Below are positions 5,952 through 13,359 of a stretch of 13,359 nt of DNA, in pieces; position 1 is the first letter of the stretch, and the number at the start of each line of letters is the position of its first letter. The DNA is from CAZKGE01 sp964541695 (GTDB lineage Bacteria > Bacillota > Clostridia > Christensenellales > CAG-138), in NCBI GenBank assembly GCA_964541695.1, contig CAZIRB010000065.1, positions 1 through 13,359 on the forward strand. Reading direction: 5' to 3'. Position numbers and translations under genes: made by a program. A model generated the notes under the pieces. The model worked only from the letters and a program-made list of their open reading frames with translations. It ran no database searches and was not told the DNA's origin.

Positions 5952-6028
5952 GCGCCGCCTGCGGCGCCCGGCTTCAGCCCCTCGCACTCCCGCTTCTTTT
6001 CTGGAAAAGAAGAAACAAAAGACAGGAG
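5952..6028 (+). repeat. Intergenic repeat block B, copy 2
   Basis: It starts with a perfect 7-bp hairpin GCGCCGC-CT-GCGGCGC (5952-5967). Bases 5963-6028 align to 4421-4486. It includes the inverted repeat CTTCTTTTC-TG-GAAAAGAAG (5993-6012) and the CAAAAGACAGGAG end. It follows block A here, whereas at 4421-4543 it precedes it. Confidence 0.7.
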
Positions 6029-6228
6029 CCGCGCGTCAGCAATGTCCCCTCCCATCGCAGGAGGCAGCTCCCGGAACTCAGCGCCCACGCCCCGCGCCGA
6101 CCCTCCTCCGCAACAAACCGCAAAACGTGATGGAACCTCCTGCCAAATTACATCGCCTAAGCGCCCGCAGACGGCCCAAACAGGCGGTGAAACCACGAAA
6201 CCCTGCACGAAACAAAAGTTTTTGGTTG

Positions 6229-6242
6229 TTGTCATAACGTTT
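6229..6242. promoter_or_regulatory. Left arm of a 14-bp inverted repeat at the liv promoter
   Basis: TTGTCATAACGTTT is the exact reverse complement of 6368-6381. It contains TGTCATA, the core of the palindromes at 1153-1166 and 2297-2318. It ends 3 bases before the -35 box of the liv promoter. A regulator-binding role is inferred. Confidence 0.55.
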
Positions 6243-6245
6243 TTA

Positions 6246-6274
6246 TTGACAATTCCCCGCGCGGGGTTTATCAT
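6246..6274 (+). promoter_or_regulatory. Strong sigma-70-type promoter of the liv operon
   Basis: A consensus TTGACA (6246-6251), a 17-nt spacer and TATCAT (6269-6274) are seen. The predicted start near 6281 gives a leader of about 230 nt. The spacer carries a perfect 12-bp palindrome CCCCGCGCGGGG (6255-6266), and TTCGGAC-G-GTCCGAA (6303-6317) lies in the early leader. Either could bind a regulator or fold in RNA. Confidence 0.75.
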
Positions 6275-6367
6275 GGGAAATGAATCCGGGGTCTCCCGAA
6301 AATTCGGACGGTCCGAACGCGCGTCAAACCGTTTTTATACCCAAGGGAAAAGTTTTTGCATGTGTCG

Positions 6368-6381
6368 AAACGTTATGACAA
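6368..6381. promoter_or_regulatory. Right arm of the 14-bp inverted repeat in the liv leader
   Basis: AAACGTTATGACAA is the exact reverse complement of 6229-6242, about 90 nt downstream of the predicted start. It carries TATGACA. A TATACT (6394-6399) just downstream could be the -10 of a second, weaker promoter, although no good -35 is present. The two arms suit DNA looping or two operator positions. Confidence 0.5.
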
Positions 6382-6512
6382 ACTTTTATCGTGTATACTT
6401 CTGCAAACAAGGACGATCGTAATTGGGGAAGTTCTTTGGGGGATCTAAACCCAAATGAACGATATGTCAACGAAACATCCGCTTAAAAAACATAAGGAGG
6501 GAACCAATCACC

Positions 6513-7748
6513 ATGAAGAAACTTGCATCAATCGCACTGATTCTCGCGCTTGCGTTCAGCTTTGCTGCCTGCAGCACGCCTGACGCCAGCCAGCCCGCGA
6601 CGGGTTCCGAACCCGCGGCCGCCGCCCCCGCAGAAACCGCAGCTCCCGCGGCGGACGCCGCCGCCAACGTACCGGACGAGATCACGATCGGCTTCGTAGC
6701 GGGCCTCTCCGGCGACAACGCGCAGGCCGGCCAGTTCAAGAAGGACGCCGTCAAGGTCATCGAGTCCGAGCTCGCCGAGACGAACGGCTGCATCACGATC
6801 TGCGGCAAGCAGGTCAAGGTGAACATCGTGTTTGAAGACACCGAGAGCAAGGCGGACATCTGCGCCAACGCGTACTCCAAGTGCATCAACGACCTCGGCT
6901 GCGTCGCCATCGTCGGACCGGACGAGAGCTCGTTAACGCTCGCCGGCGCGCCGATCGCGCAGGCCGCGGGCATCCCCGTCGTCTCCACGTTCGCCACCAA
7001 CGTCAAGGTCACGCAGGTCGGCGACTACATCTTCCGCGCGTGCTACATCGACCCGTTCCAGGGCAAGGTCGCCGCGGCCTACGCGTACAACGACCTCTCC
7101 GCCAAGACCGCGGGCATCCTCTATTCCAACGCCGACCCGTACTCGACCGGCCTGATGGAAGCCTTCAAGGAGAACTTTGAGGCCCTCGGCGGTCAGGTCG
7201 TCGCGGTTGAGACCTATGCCGGCGCGGACGTGAAGGACTTCAACGCGCAGCTGTCCAACATCTACGCCAAGCAGCCCGACATCCTGTGGATGCCGAACCA
7301 GATCGGCGAGCTCCCGCTGCAGATCCAGCAGGCCCGCGCGATGGGCATCACCGGCACGTTCCTGGGCGGCGACTCCTGGGACGTCACGACGCTGGCCGAG
7401 ACCACCGGCATCGACCTGGTCGAAGGCGCTTACTATGTCAGCTGCTTCAGCCCCGAGAGCGACAGCCCGATGGCCAAGGAGTGGGTTGAGAAGTTCACCG
7501 CCGTCAACGGCTACGCTCCCGGCGCGCATGCGACGCTGGCCTACGAAGCCATCCACATCGTGCTCAACGGCCTCGAGAGCCTGACGGAGTACAGCACGGC
7601 GAACCTGCGCGACGCGATCAACGCGACCGACATCGAGCTCCCGTCCGGCCGCGTCACGTTCGACGAGAACCGCAACCCGAACAAAGCCGCCGTCATCATG
7701 CAGTACCAGGGCGGCGTCGGCAAGTACATCTCTTCCGTCCAGCCGTAA
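6513..7748 (+). CDS. livJ: HAAT-type ABC transporter substrate-binding lipoprotein
   Basis: A 411-residue type I periplasmic-binding-fold (Peripla_BP_6, LivJ/LivK-like) protein. The signal peptide MKKLASIALILALAFSFAAC ends in a lipobox (F-A-A-C, Cys20), so it should be a lipoprotein on the outer face of the membrane. Residues 21-56 are an Ala/Pro-rich tether. The folded part begins at ITIGFVAGLSGDNAQ and shows GPDESS, AGIPVVSTFATN and YIDPFQG, typical of the ligand cleft region. The ATG has AAGGAGGG 11 nt upstream. It leads the importer operon and is separated from livH by hairpins, which would allow excess binding protein. Family ligands include branched-chain and other amino acids, amides and aromatic acids; which one binds here cannot be read from sequence. 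Several cysteines in residues 78-130 are unusual for an exported protein. Confidence 0.93.
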   Translation: MKKLASIALILALAFSFAACSTPDASQPATGSEPAAAAPAETAAPAADAAANVPDEITIGFVAGLSGDNAQAGQFKKDAVKVIESELAETNGCITICGKQVKVNIVFEDTESKADICANAYSKCINDLGCVAIVGPDESSLTLAGAPIAQAAGIPVVSTFATNVKVTQVGDYIFRACYIDPFQGKVAAAYAYNDLSAKTAGILYSNADPYSTGLMEAFKENFEALGGQVVAVETYAGADVKDFNAQLSNIYAKQPDILWMPNQIGELPLQIQQARAMGITGTFLGGDSWDVTTLAETTGIDLVEGAYYVSCFSPESDSPMAKEWVEKFTAVNGYAPGAHATLAYEAIHIVLNGLESLTEYSTANLRDAINATDIELPSGRVTFDENRNPNKAAVIMQYQGGVGKYISSVQP

Positions 7749-7753
7749 CAAAC

Positions 7754-7771
7754 GCTATACTGTTGTATAGC
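7754..7771 (+). other. Short hairpin after livJ
   Basis: GCTATAC-TGTT-GTATAGC is a perfect 7-bp stem with a 4-nt loop, 5 nt past the livJ stop codon. It has no T-tract. It could serve as a 3' stabilising structure of a processed livJ mRNA. Confidence 0.55.
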
Positions 7772-7790
7772 CCTACATCGACGCAAACGG

Positions 7791-7820
7791 TATGGGTGCC
7801 AACGGCAGTTGGCACCCATA
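7791..7820 (+). other. Large perfect hairpin in the livJ-livH gap
   Basis: TATGGGTGCCAAC (7791-7803) pairs over all 13 bases with 7808-7820 around the loop GGCA. Only TCTAAAG follows, so it is not a full terminator. The position between binding protein and permease genes fits partial termination or mRNA protection, a common way to give more binding protein than membrane parts. The role is inferred. Confidence 0.7.
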
Positions 7821-7850
7821 TCTAAAGAAAATGAGTGAGGTGCGTGAATT

Positions 7851-8750
7851 TTGGGACACATTCTTCAGCTCTTGATCTACGGCCTGCAGCTCGGCAGCCT
7901 GTACGCGCTGCTCGCGATGGGATACACGCTGGTATTCGGCATCATCCGCATGATCAATCTCGCGCACGCGGACCTGATGATGCTCGGCGCGTTCTGCGCA
8001 TACATCCTGTTTTCCGTGATCGGCGGGCGGGGAAATGCCGTTTTTTCCGTACTCTCAATCATGGTCAGCACGGTCCTGTTCGGCGCAATCGTGGGCTTTG
8101 TGATCGAGCGCATCGCGTACAGGCCGCTGCGCGGCCGCAGCACGGTCGCCTCCATGGTGGCGGCCATCGGCGTGTCGCTCTTTATTGAGAACCTGATGCG
8201 CTGCATCCCCAGCATCGGCGCGCTGCCCAAGCCCTTCCCCAAGCTTTTGCCGACCACCGCCATCATGCTCGGTAAATATCAGATTTCGTCCGCGCAGCTC
8301 ATCGTCATCGGCATCGCTGTGCTCCTATTGATATTCATGGACTGGCTGTGCTACCGCACGGGCTTTGGCAAGCAGATGCGAGCGGTCTCCGTGGACAAGG
8401 ACGCCTCCGCGCTCATGGGCATCAACGTGGACTCCGTCATCTCGATCACGTTCTCGCTCGGCGCCGCGCTCGCCGCCATCTGCGGCCTCCTCTACGGCTG
8501 CCTCTACCCCACGATATACGTGTACATGGCGGGAACGATCGGCAACAAGGCCTTTATCTCCGCCGTTATCGGCGGCATCGGCGACATCAAGGGCGCCATG
8601 CTCGGCGGCTTTCTGATCGGCATCATGGAGGTGTTCCTCCAGTCGTTCGCGGCGGACATCTCGTACGGCGTCTGCTTTGTGATCCTCATTCTGATCCTGA
8701 TCTATAAGCCCGCCGGATTGCTGGGCAAGGCCGTCCGGGAGAAGGTGTAG
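7851..8750 (+). CDS. livH: HAAT ABC transporter permease LivH
   Basis: A 299-residue integral membrane protein of the branched-chain amino acid transport permease family, close to the usual 290-310. It is strongly hydrophobic from residue 4, with the family signature GYTLVFGIIRMINLAHADLM (24-43). The cytoplasmic coupling loop around 170-194 (TGFGKQMRAVS...ALMGINVD) contacts the ATPases. The start is TTG: it gives the expected family N-terminus MGHILQLLIYGLQLGSLYAL, and GAGG (7837-7840) lies 10 nt upstream. The nearby ATG at 7831 is out of frame. It should pair with LivM to form the membrane channel. LivM starts 7 nt after its stop, indicating cotranscription. Confidence 0.95.
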   Translation: MGHILQLLIYGLQLGSLYALLAMGYTLVFGIIRMINLAHADLMMLGAFCAYILFSVIGGRGNAVFSVLSIMVSTVLFGAIVGFVIERIAYRPLRGRSTVASMVAAIGVSLFIENLMRCIPSIGALPKPFPKLLPTTAIMLGKYQISSAQLIVIGIAVLLLIFMDWLCYRTGFGKQMRAVSVDKDASALMGINVDSVISITFSLGAALAAICGLLYGCLYPTIYVYMAGTIGNKAFISAVIGGIGDIKGAMLGGFLIGIMEVFLQSFAADISYGVCFVILILILIYKPAGLLGKAVREKV

Positions 8751-8757
8751 GCCGCAT

Positions 8758-9795
8758 ATGAAAAACAAGCTGAAAAAAATCTTCCGTCCGGAGTACTTTG
8801 GGTTTTTGCTGGTCTACCTGGCCGTCATGCTGTCGCGCCGGTTCGGCGTCATCAACGCGTACGTGTTCCAGGTGCTTACCCTGGCCGGCATCAACATCGT
8901 CATGACCATCAGCCTCAACCTCGTCATCGGAATCACGGGGCAGTTCTCGCTCGGGCACGCGGGCTTTATGTCCATCGGCGCGTATTTCGGCGCGATGGTC
9001 TCGCGGCTGCTGTTCCTCGCGGTCAAGGCCGGCCCGGTCACGAACGTGCTCGTGCTCGTTGCCGCGATGTTCGCCGGCGGCCTGGTCTCCGCACTGTTTG
9101 GCTTCCTCATCTCGATGCCGACGCTCAAGGTCAGGGGCGACTACCTCGCGATCGTGACGCTCGGCTTTGGCGAGATCATTCGCGCGGTCTGGCGCGTAAT
9201 CCCGTACACGGGCGGCGCGCTCGGCTTTACCGGCATCCCGAAGCTGACGACGTTTACGATCGTGTTCGCCGTGATCCTGTTTGCCATGTACACGACGCGC
9301 AACTTCATCGGCTCCTCCGTCGGCCGCAGCTGCCTGGCCATCCGCGAGAACGAGATCGCGGCCGAGGCGGCGGGCGTCGACTGCCGCAAGTACAAGGTCA
9401 TGGCGTTCGTCTACGCCGCGTTCTTGGCCGGCATGGCGGGCACGCTCTACGCGCATCTGATCATGTTCATCGCGCCGGACAATTTCGCGGCCGCAAAGTC
9501 CACGGACTTCATCGTATACCTCTACGCCGGCGGCGTCGGCACGATCAGCGGCTCGATATTGGGCGCGTTCTGCCTCACGCTCCTGCCGGAGCTGCTGCGC
9601 TTCCTCTCGGACTGGCGCCTCGTCATCTACTCGATCCTGCTTCTGTACATCATCATCTGGCGGCCGTACGGCCTGTTCGGCGGCAGGGAATTTAAGTTTT
9701 TGCGCCTCGCCACGATCGGCGCGACGCAGCCGAAGCTGACGCGCGAGCTCTCGGAACGGGTCCGCAAAACGTTCGGAAAGCAGGTGGAAAAATGA
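8758..9795 (+). CDS. livM: HAAT ABC transporter permease LivM
   Basis: A 345-residue polytopic membrane protein. It shows the LivM signature GITGQFSLGHAGFMSIGAY (about 58-76) and a cytoplasmic coupling loop near 186-208 (GRSCLAIRENEIAAEAAGVD). A charged N-terminal tail (MKNKLKKIFRPE) precedes the first membrane helix. ATG start with GGGAGAAGG (8738-8746) upstream, partly inside the end of livH. It is the partner of LivH in the translocation pore. The stop overlaps the livG start by four bases (ATGA), implying coupled translation. Confidence 0.95.
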   Translation: MKNKLKKIFRPEYFGFLLVYLAVMLSRRFGVINAYVFQVLTLAGINIVMTISLNLVIGITGQFSLGHAGFMSIGAYFGAMVSRLLFLAVKAGPVTNVLVLVAAMFAGGLVSALFGFLISMPTLKVRGDYLAIVTLGFGEIIRAVWRVIPYTGGALGFTGIPKLTTFTIVFAVILFAMYTTRNFIGSSVGRSCLAIRENEIAAEAAGVDCRKYKVMAFVYAAFLAGMAGTLYAHLIMFIAPDNFAAAKSTDFIVYLYAGGVGTISGSILGAFCLTLLPELLRFLSDWRLVIYSILLLYIIIWRPYGLFGGREFKFLRLATIGATQPKLTRELSERVRKTFGKQVEK

Positions 9796-10563
9796 GCGTG
9801 CTGGAAGCGAAAAACTTAAGCATCACATTCGGCGGCCTGCAGGCGGTCAAAAAGTTCAACCTGACGCTGAAAGGCAACGAGTTTGTCGCGATCATCGGCC
9901 CGAACGGCGCCGGCAAGACCACGATATTCAACATGCTGACCGGCATGTACGTGCCCACGGAGGGCGAGCTTTCGCTCGACGGGCAGTCGCTCATCAACGT
10001 CGCGCCGTATAAGATCAACGCTCTGGGCCTCTCGCGCACGTTCCAGAACATCCGCCTGTTCAGCGGCCTGAGCGTGCTTGAGAACGTCAAGATCGCCATG
10101 AAGCGCGACGCGCACTACAGCTTCTTCGACGCGCTGTTGCGCACACCGCGCTATACGCGCAGCGAGCGCGAGATCGAGGCGGAGGCGCTTCGGCTGCTGG
10201 CCCTCTTTGAGATGGAGGACGTGGCGCGTCTGCAGGCCAAGAACCTCCCCTACGGCGAGCAGCGCCGCCTCGAGATCGTGCGGGCGCTCGCCGGCAAGCC
10301 GAAGGTGCTGCTGCTCGACGAGCCGGCCGCCGGCATGAACCCGATGGAGATCAAGAACGTCATGTCGATCATACTCAAGGTGCGCGAGATGTTCGACATC
10401 TCGATCCTGTTGATCGAGCACCATATGAGCATGGTCATGGCGATTGCGGAGCGCATCATCGTGCTCGACTTTGGCGAGACGATCGCGGAGGGCACGCCGG
10501 AGGTCATCCAGCGCGACCCCAAGGTTATCGAGGCCTATCTGGGACAGGGAGGGGATTCGGACG

Positions 10564-10571
<8 letters not shown>
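9792..10571 (+). CDS. livG: HAAT ABC transporter ATP-binding protein LivG
   Basis: A 259-residue ABC ATPase. Walker A GPNGAGKTT (36-44), Q-loop Gln85 (SRTFQNIRLF), signature LPYGEQRRLEIVRAL (152-166; LPYGEQ in place of LSGGQ, as is usual in LivG), Walker B LLLDEP (173-178) with Glu177, and the H-loop histidine at LIEHHM (210). The length and the insertion around 100-125 are typical of LivG rather than LivF. It forms a heterodimer with LivF that powers import from the cytoplasmic side. Its start overlaps livM by 4 nt and its end overlaps livF by 8 nt. Confidence 0.96.
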
Positions 10572-11274
<703 letters not shown>

Positions 11275-11298
11275 GGAATACACACGGAGGAAAAAACC

Positions 11299-12465
11299 AT
11301 GCTTTCGATCAATCCCATTGTGGAAGCCACCCCCTACTCCAAGCTGCGCGTCGTGTTCAACAAGGTCGAGAACCGCCCCGAGCTGACCAAGTTCACGCTC
11401 GGCGAGCCGAATTTCGATACCGCGCCGCACATCGTCGAAGCCGCCTATAAGGCCATGCGCGACGGGCATACGCACTACGTGCACAACGCCGGCGTGATGG
11501 AGCTTAGAGAGGCGATCGCGGACAAGCTCCAGATTGAAAACGGCCTGCGCTACGACCCCAAGACCGAGATCATGATCGGCAACGGCGGCACGGACACGAT
11601 ATACCTAGCCATGCAGGCCATCCTGTGCGACGGCGACGAGGTCATCGTGCCCGGCCCGTACTGGACGCCGTATCCGCTCCTGACCACGCTCTGCCACGCC
11701 ACGCCCGTGATCGTCCCCATGCTGGAGGAGGACGGGTTTATGTATAACCTGGACAACCTCAAGAAGGCGGTCAACGAGAAGACCAAGATCCTGATTCTGA
11801 ACTCGCCCTGCAACCCCACCGGCGGCATGGCGGACAAAGCGCTGCTCGAGGGCATCGCGGAGCTTGCCAAACAATACGACTTCTGGGTGATCTCCGACGA
11901 GGTCTACGAGAAGCTGGTGTTCGACGGCAACAGACACGAGAGCATCGCGGCGCTGCCCGGCATGAAGGAGCGCACCGTTGTGGTCAACAGCTTCTCCAAG
12001 TCGTACGCCATGACCGGCTGGCGCGTGGGCTACATCGCGTCGATCAACCGCCTGATCAAAAACACGATCAAGCTCCACGAGCTCGAAGCCTCGTGCACGA
12101 ACGTGCCCGCGCAGTACGGCGCCATCGCGGCCCTGCGCGGCGACCAGAGCGTGATCAACGACATGGTCAGGCAGTACGCGCGCCGCCGCAAGATGCTCGT
12201 CGAGGGGCTCAACGGCATCCGCGGCATCAGCTGCGTGCCGCCGAAAGGCACGTTCTACGCGTTTGTGAACGTCAAGAGGGCGAACATGGACACGGACACG
12301 TTCTGCGACCGGCTGATCGACGAGGCGGGGCTCGTCGTGATCCCCGGCAACGCGTTCGGCGAGTACGGCGAGGGCTTCGTGCGCATGTCGTTCGCGGTGT
12401 CGGACCAGACGATTGTCGACGGGCTAAAAAAGCTCGGGTCTTTTATGGACAAGCTGCCGCTGTAA
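11299..12465 (+). CDS. Pyridoxal-phosphate aminotransferase, class I/II
   Basis: A 388-residue fold-type I aminotransferase of the aspartate/aromatic family. Seen: substrate loop GEPNFDTAPHI (35-45), Tyr121 stacking on the cofactor (PGPYWTPY), Asn172 (NPTG), Asp200 and Tyr203 (ISDEVY), the PLP-Schiff-base Lys234 (SFSKSYAMTGWR), Arg242, and the carboxylate-binding Arg362 (FVRMSF). It exchanges an amino group between an amino acid and a 2-oxo acid in the cytoplasm. The ATG has a good GGAGG upstream (11286-11290). It lies 24 nt after livF and a terminator follows it, so it is most likely the last gene of the importer operon. That suggests that it acts on the imported amino acid or its product. 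Substrate choice cannot be read; aspartate, aromatic, branched-chain and hydroxy-amino acids are all possible. Confidence 0.93.
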   Translation: MLSINPIVEATPYSKLRVVFNKVENRPELTKFTLGEPNFDTAPHIVEAAYKAMRDGHTHYVHNAGVMELREAIADKLQIENGLRYDPKTEIMIGNGGTDTIYLAMQAILCDGDEVIVPGPYWTPYPLLTTLCHATPVIVPMLEEDGFMYNLDNLKKAVNEKTKILILNSPCNPTGGMADKALLEGIAELAKQYDFWVISDEVYEKLVFDGNRHESIAALPGMKERTVVVNSFSKSYAMTGWRVGYIASINRLIKNTIKLHELEASCTNVPAQYGAIAALRGDQSVINDMVRQYARRRKMLVEGLNGIRGISCVPPKGTFYAFVNVKRANMDTDTFCDRLIDEAGLVVIPGNAFGEYGEGFVRMSFAVSDQTIVDGLKKLGSFMDKLPL

Positions 12466-12481
12466 AACCGCGCTTTTGCGG

Positions 12482-12510
12482 ACGGCCCCCGTGCCAAGGG
12501 GGCCGTTTTG
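12482..12510 (+). terminator. Rho-independent terminator of the liv-aminotransferase operon
   Basis: ACGGCCCCC (12482-12490) pairs perfectly with GGGGGCCGT (12498-12506) around GTGCCAA, followed by TTTT (12506-12509). It sits 16 nt after the aminotransferase stop and separates that operon from proC. Confidence 0.85.
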
Positions 12511-12519
12511 TTATATAAT
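12491..12519 (+). promoter_or_regulatory. Promoter of proC, embedded in the terminator
   Basis: A perfect TATAAT (12514-12519) lies 17 nt after GTGCCA (12491-12496), which matches TTGACA at 4 of 6 positions and forms most of the terminator loop. Predicted start near 12526, leader about 33 nt. The -10 is strong and the -35 weak. Confidence 0.6.
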
Positions 12520-12558
12520 GGACCTGCAACGAACTTTGGAAAGCGAGGAATACAGGAT

Positions 12559-13344
12559 ATGAAGTACGGATTTATCGGCCTTGGGAACATGGCCTCGGCG
12601 CTCGTGCGCGGGCTTGCGGCCTCCTCGAACGGCCGCCACAGCCTCTGCGGCTACAACCCGACGCGCGCCAAGGCGGAGAAACTTGCCGCGGACTGCGGGC
12701 TGGAGATCTGCAATAGCAACGCGGAGGTCGCCGAGAAAAGCGACGTGATCGTGCTCGCCGTCAAGCCGCACATGGTCGAGCAGGCGCTTGTCGGCGTACT
12801 GGACGCGGCCAAAGGCAAGCTGATCATCTCCGTCGTCGCCGGGCGGCCGGTCGAATTCCTCGAAGGGCTGTTCCCCGGCTCCCCCGTCGCCCGCATCATG
12901 CCGAACATCAACGCCAAGGTCGGCGCGTCCGTCACGGGCGTCTGCTACGGCCGCCACATCGCGGACGAGCACAAAACAGCCGTGCTCGACCTGACCAACG
13001 GCATCGGCGAGTCCATGGAGATCGAGGAGCGCTTCGCCGGCATATTCGGCATCATCGGCGGCTCCGCCCCGGCCTTTACGTACATGTACATCAACGCCGT
13101 CGCCAACGCCGCCGTCAAGGAGGGCATGCCCAAGCCCTTGGCGCTGCGCGTCGCCGCCGCGTCCGCGCTCGGCAGCGCGAAGCTGATTCTCAACAGCACG
13201 GAGCACCCGTTCGCGCTCGCCGACCAGGTCTGCTCCCCCGGCGGCACCACCATCGAGGGCGTGCTGGCGCTCCAGGAGCTCGGCTTCGAGTCCGCCGTGC
13301 ACAAGGCCGTGCTGGCCGCGATCGATAAGGGGAAGCGGCTGTAA
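12559..13344 (+). CDS. proC: Pyrroline-5-carboxylate reductase family protein
   Basis: A 261-residue cytoplasmic NAD(P)H enzyme of the P5CR family, normal length. Seen: dinucleotide loop GLGNMA (7-12), NP of the cofactor site (GYNP, 31-34), AVKPHMV (67-73), RIMPNINAKVGA (112-123), IGGSAPAF (166-173) and DQVCSPGGTTIEG (222-234). The usual MPNTPxxxG reads MPNINAKVG here. The family makes proline from P5C; some relatives reduce pyrroline-2-carboxylate or hydroxy-P5C. I chose the ATG at 12559: GAGGA (12545-12549) is 9 nt upstream, the promoter precedes it, and the earlier in-frame start at 12508 lies inside the terminator T-run and upstream of the -10. It has its own transcript, so a link to the importer operon is by neighbourhood only. 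Confidence 0.92.
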   Translation: MKYGFIGLGNMASALVRGLAASSNGRHSLCGYNPTRAKAEKLAADCGLEICNSNAEVAEKSDVIVLAVKPHMVEQALVGVLDAAKGKLIISVVAGRPVEFLEGLFPGSPVARIMPNINAKVGASVTGVCYGRHIADEHKTAVLDLTNGIGESMEIEERFAGIFGIIGGSAPAFTYMYINAVANAAVKEGMPKPLALRVAAASALGSAKLILNSTEHPFALADQVCSPGGTTIEGVLALQELGFESAVHKAVLAAIDKGKRL

Positions 13345-13359
13345 GGGGGACGGGGGACG

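Noticed and set aside
6042..6422. 126-codon open frame in the gap before livJ
   Set aside because: It runs through the liv promoter and palindromes, lacks a ribosome binding site, and has no recognisable motif.
10444..10563. 40-residue N-terminal extension of LivF
   Set aside because: It is the end of livG read in another frame. The ATG at 10564 has a strong ribosome binding site and gives the normal LivF length.

Overview
This window looks like chromosome from a high-GC member of the Clostridia/Firmicutes, possibly an Oscillospirales-type gut or anaerobic lineage. The taxon is inferred, not proven. Supporting signs are strong GGAGG-type ribosome binding sites, a lipoprotein-type solute-binding protein with an Ala/Pro-rich linker, GTG and TTG starts, a metal-binding FCD-type GntR regulator, and GC-rich hairpin repeats in the gaps.

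Region 1 (about 160-4240) is a small catabolic-looking module around a FadR-subfamily GntR regulator. Leftward run a DapA/NAL-superfamily aldolase/lyase (229-1110) and the regulator (1335-2042). Rightward run a short-chain dehydrogenase (2348-3181) and a second, divergent DapA/NAL-family protein (3251-4168). Neither DapA-family protein keeps the arginine of the YNVPxR motif that true dihydrodipicolinate synthase uses to hold aspartate semialdehyde, so cleavage or dehydration of some 2-oxo acid is more likely than lysine synthesis. A zinc-type alcohol dehydrogenase without the structural zinc lobe follows (4686-5705), after a repeat-filled gap.

Region 2 (about 6230-12465) is a complete branched-chain amino acid-type (HAAT) ABC importer, livJ-livH-livM-livG-livF, with a class I/II aminotransferase 24 nt behind it. 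A strong sigma-70-like promoter lies 240 bp upstream of livJ, and large hairpins separate livJ from livH. A terminator ends this unit. A promoter partly embedded in that terminator then drives a pyrroline-5-carboxylate reductase (proC, 12559-13344).

The most interesting regulatory signal is a near-identical 14-bp element, GTATGATGTCATAC, at the promoters of the first aldolase and the dehydrogenase. Its core heptamer TGTCATA recurs in a 14-bp inverted repeat straddling the liv promoter. I found this heptamer only at these promoters, which suggests one regulon that joins uptake, transamination and the aldolase/dehydrogenase steps.

The most interesting structural signal is a hairpin cassette, with different arms but preserved pairing, that punctuates the ends of the gene modules. 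It occurs inverted at the left edge and again at 4503-4563 and 5893-5936. Its substrate and pathway partners are unknown. Sugar-acid catabolism and hydroxyproline/4-hydroxyglutamate catabolism are both compatible with the gene content.
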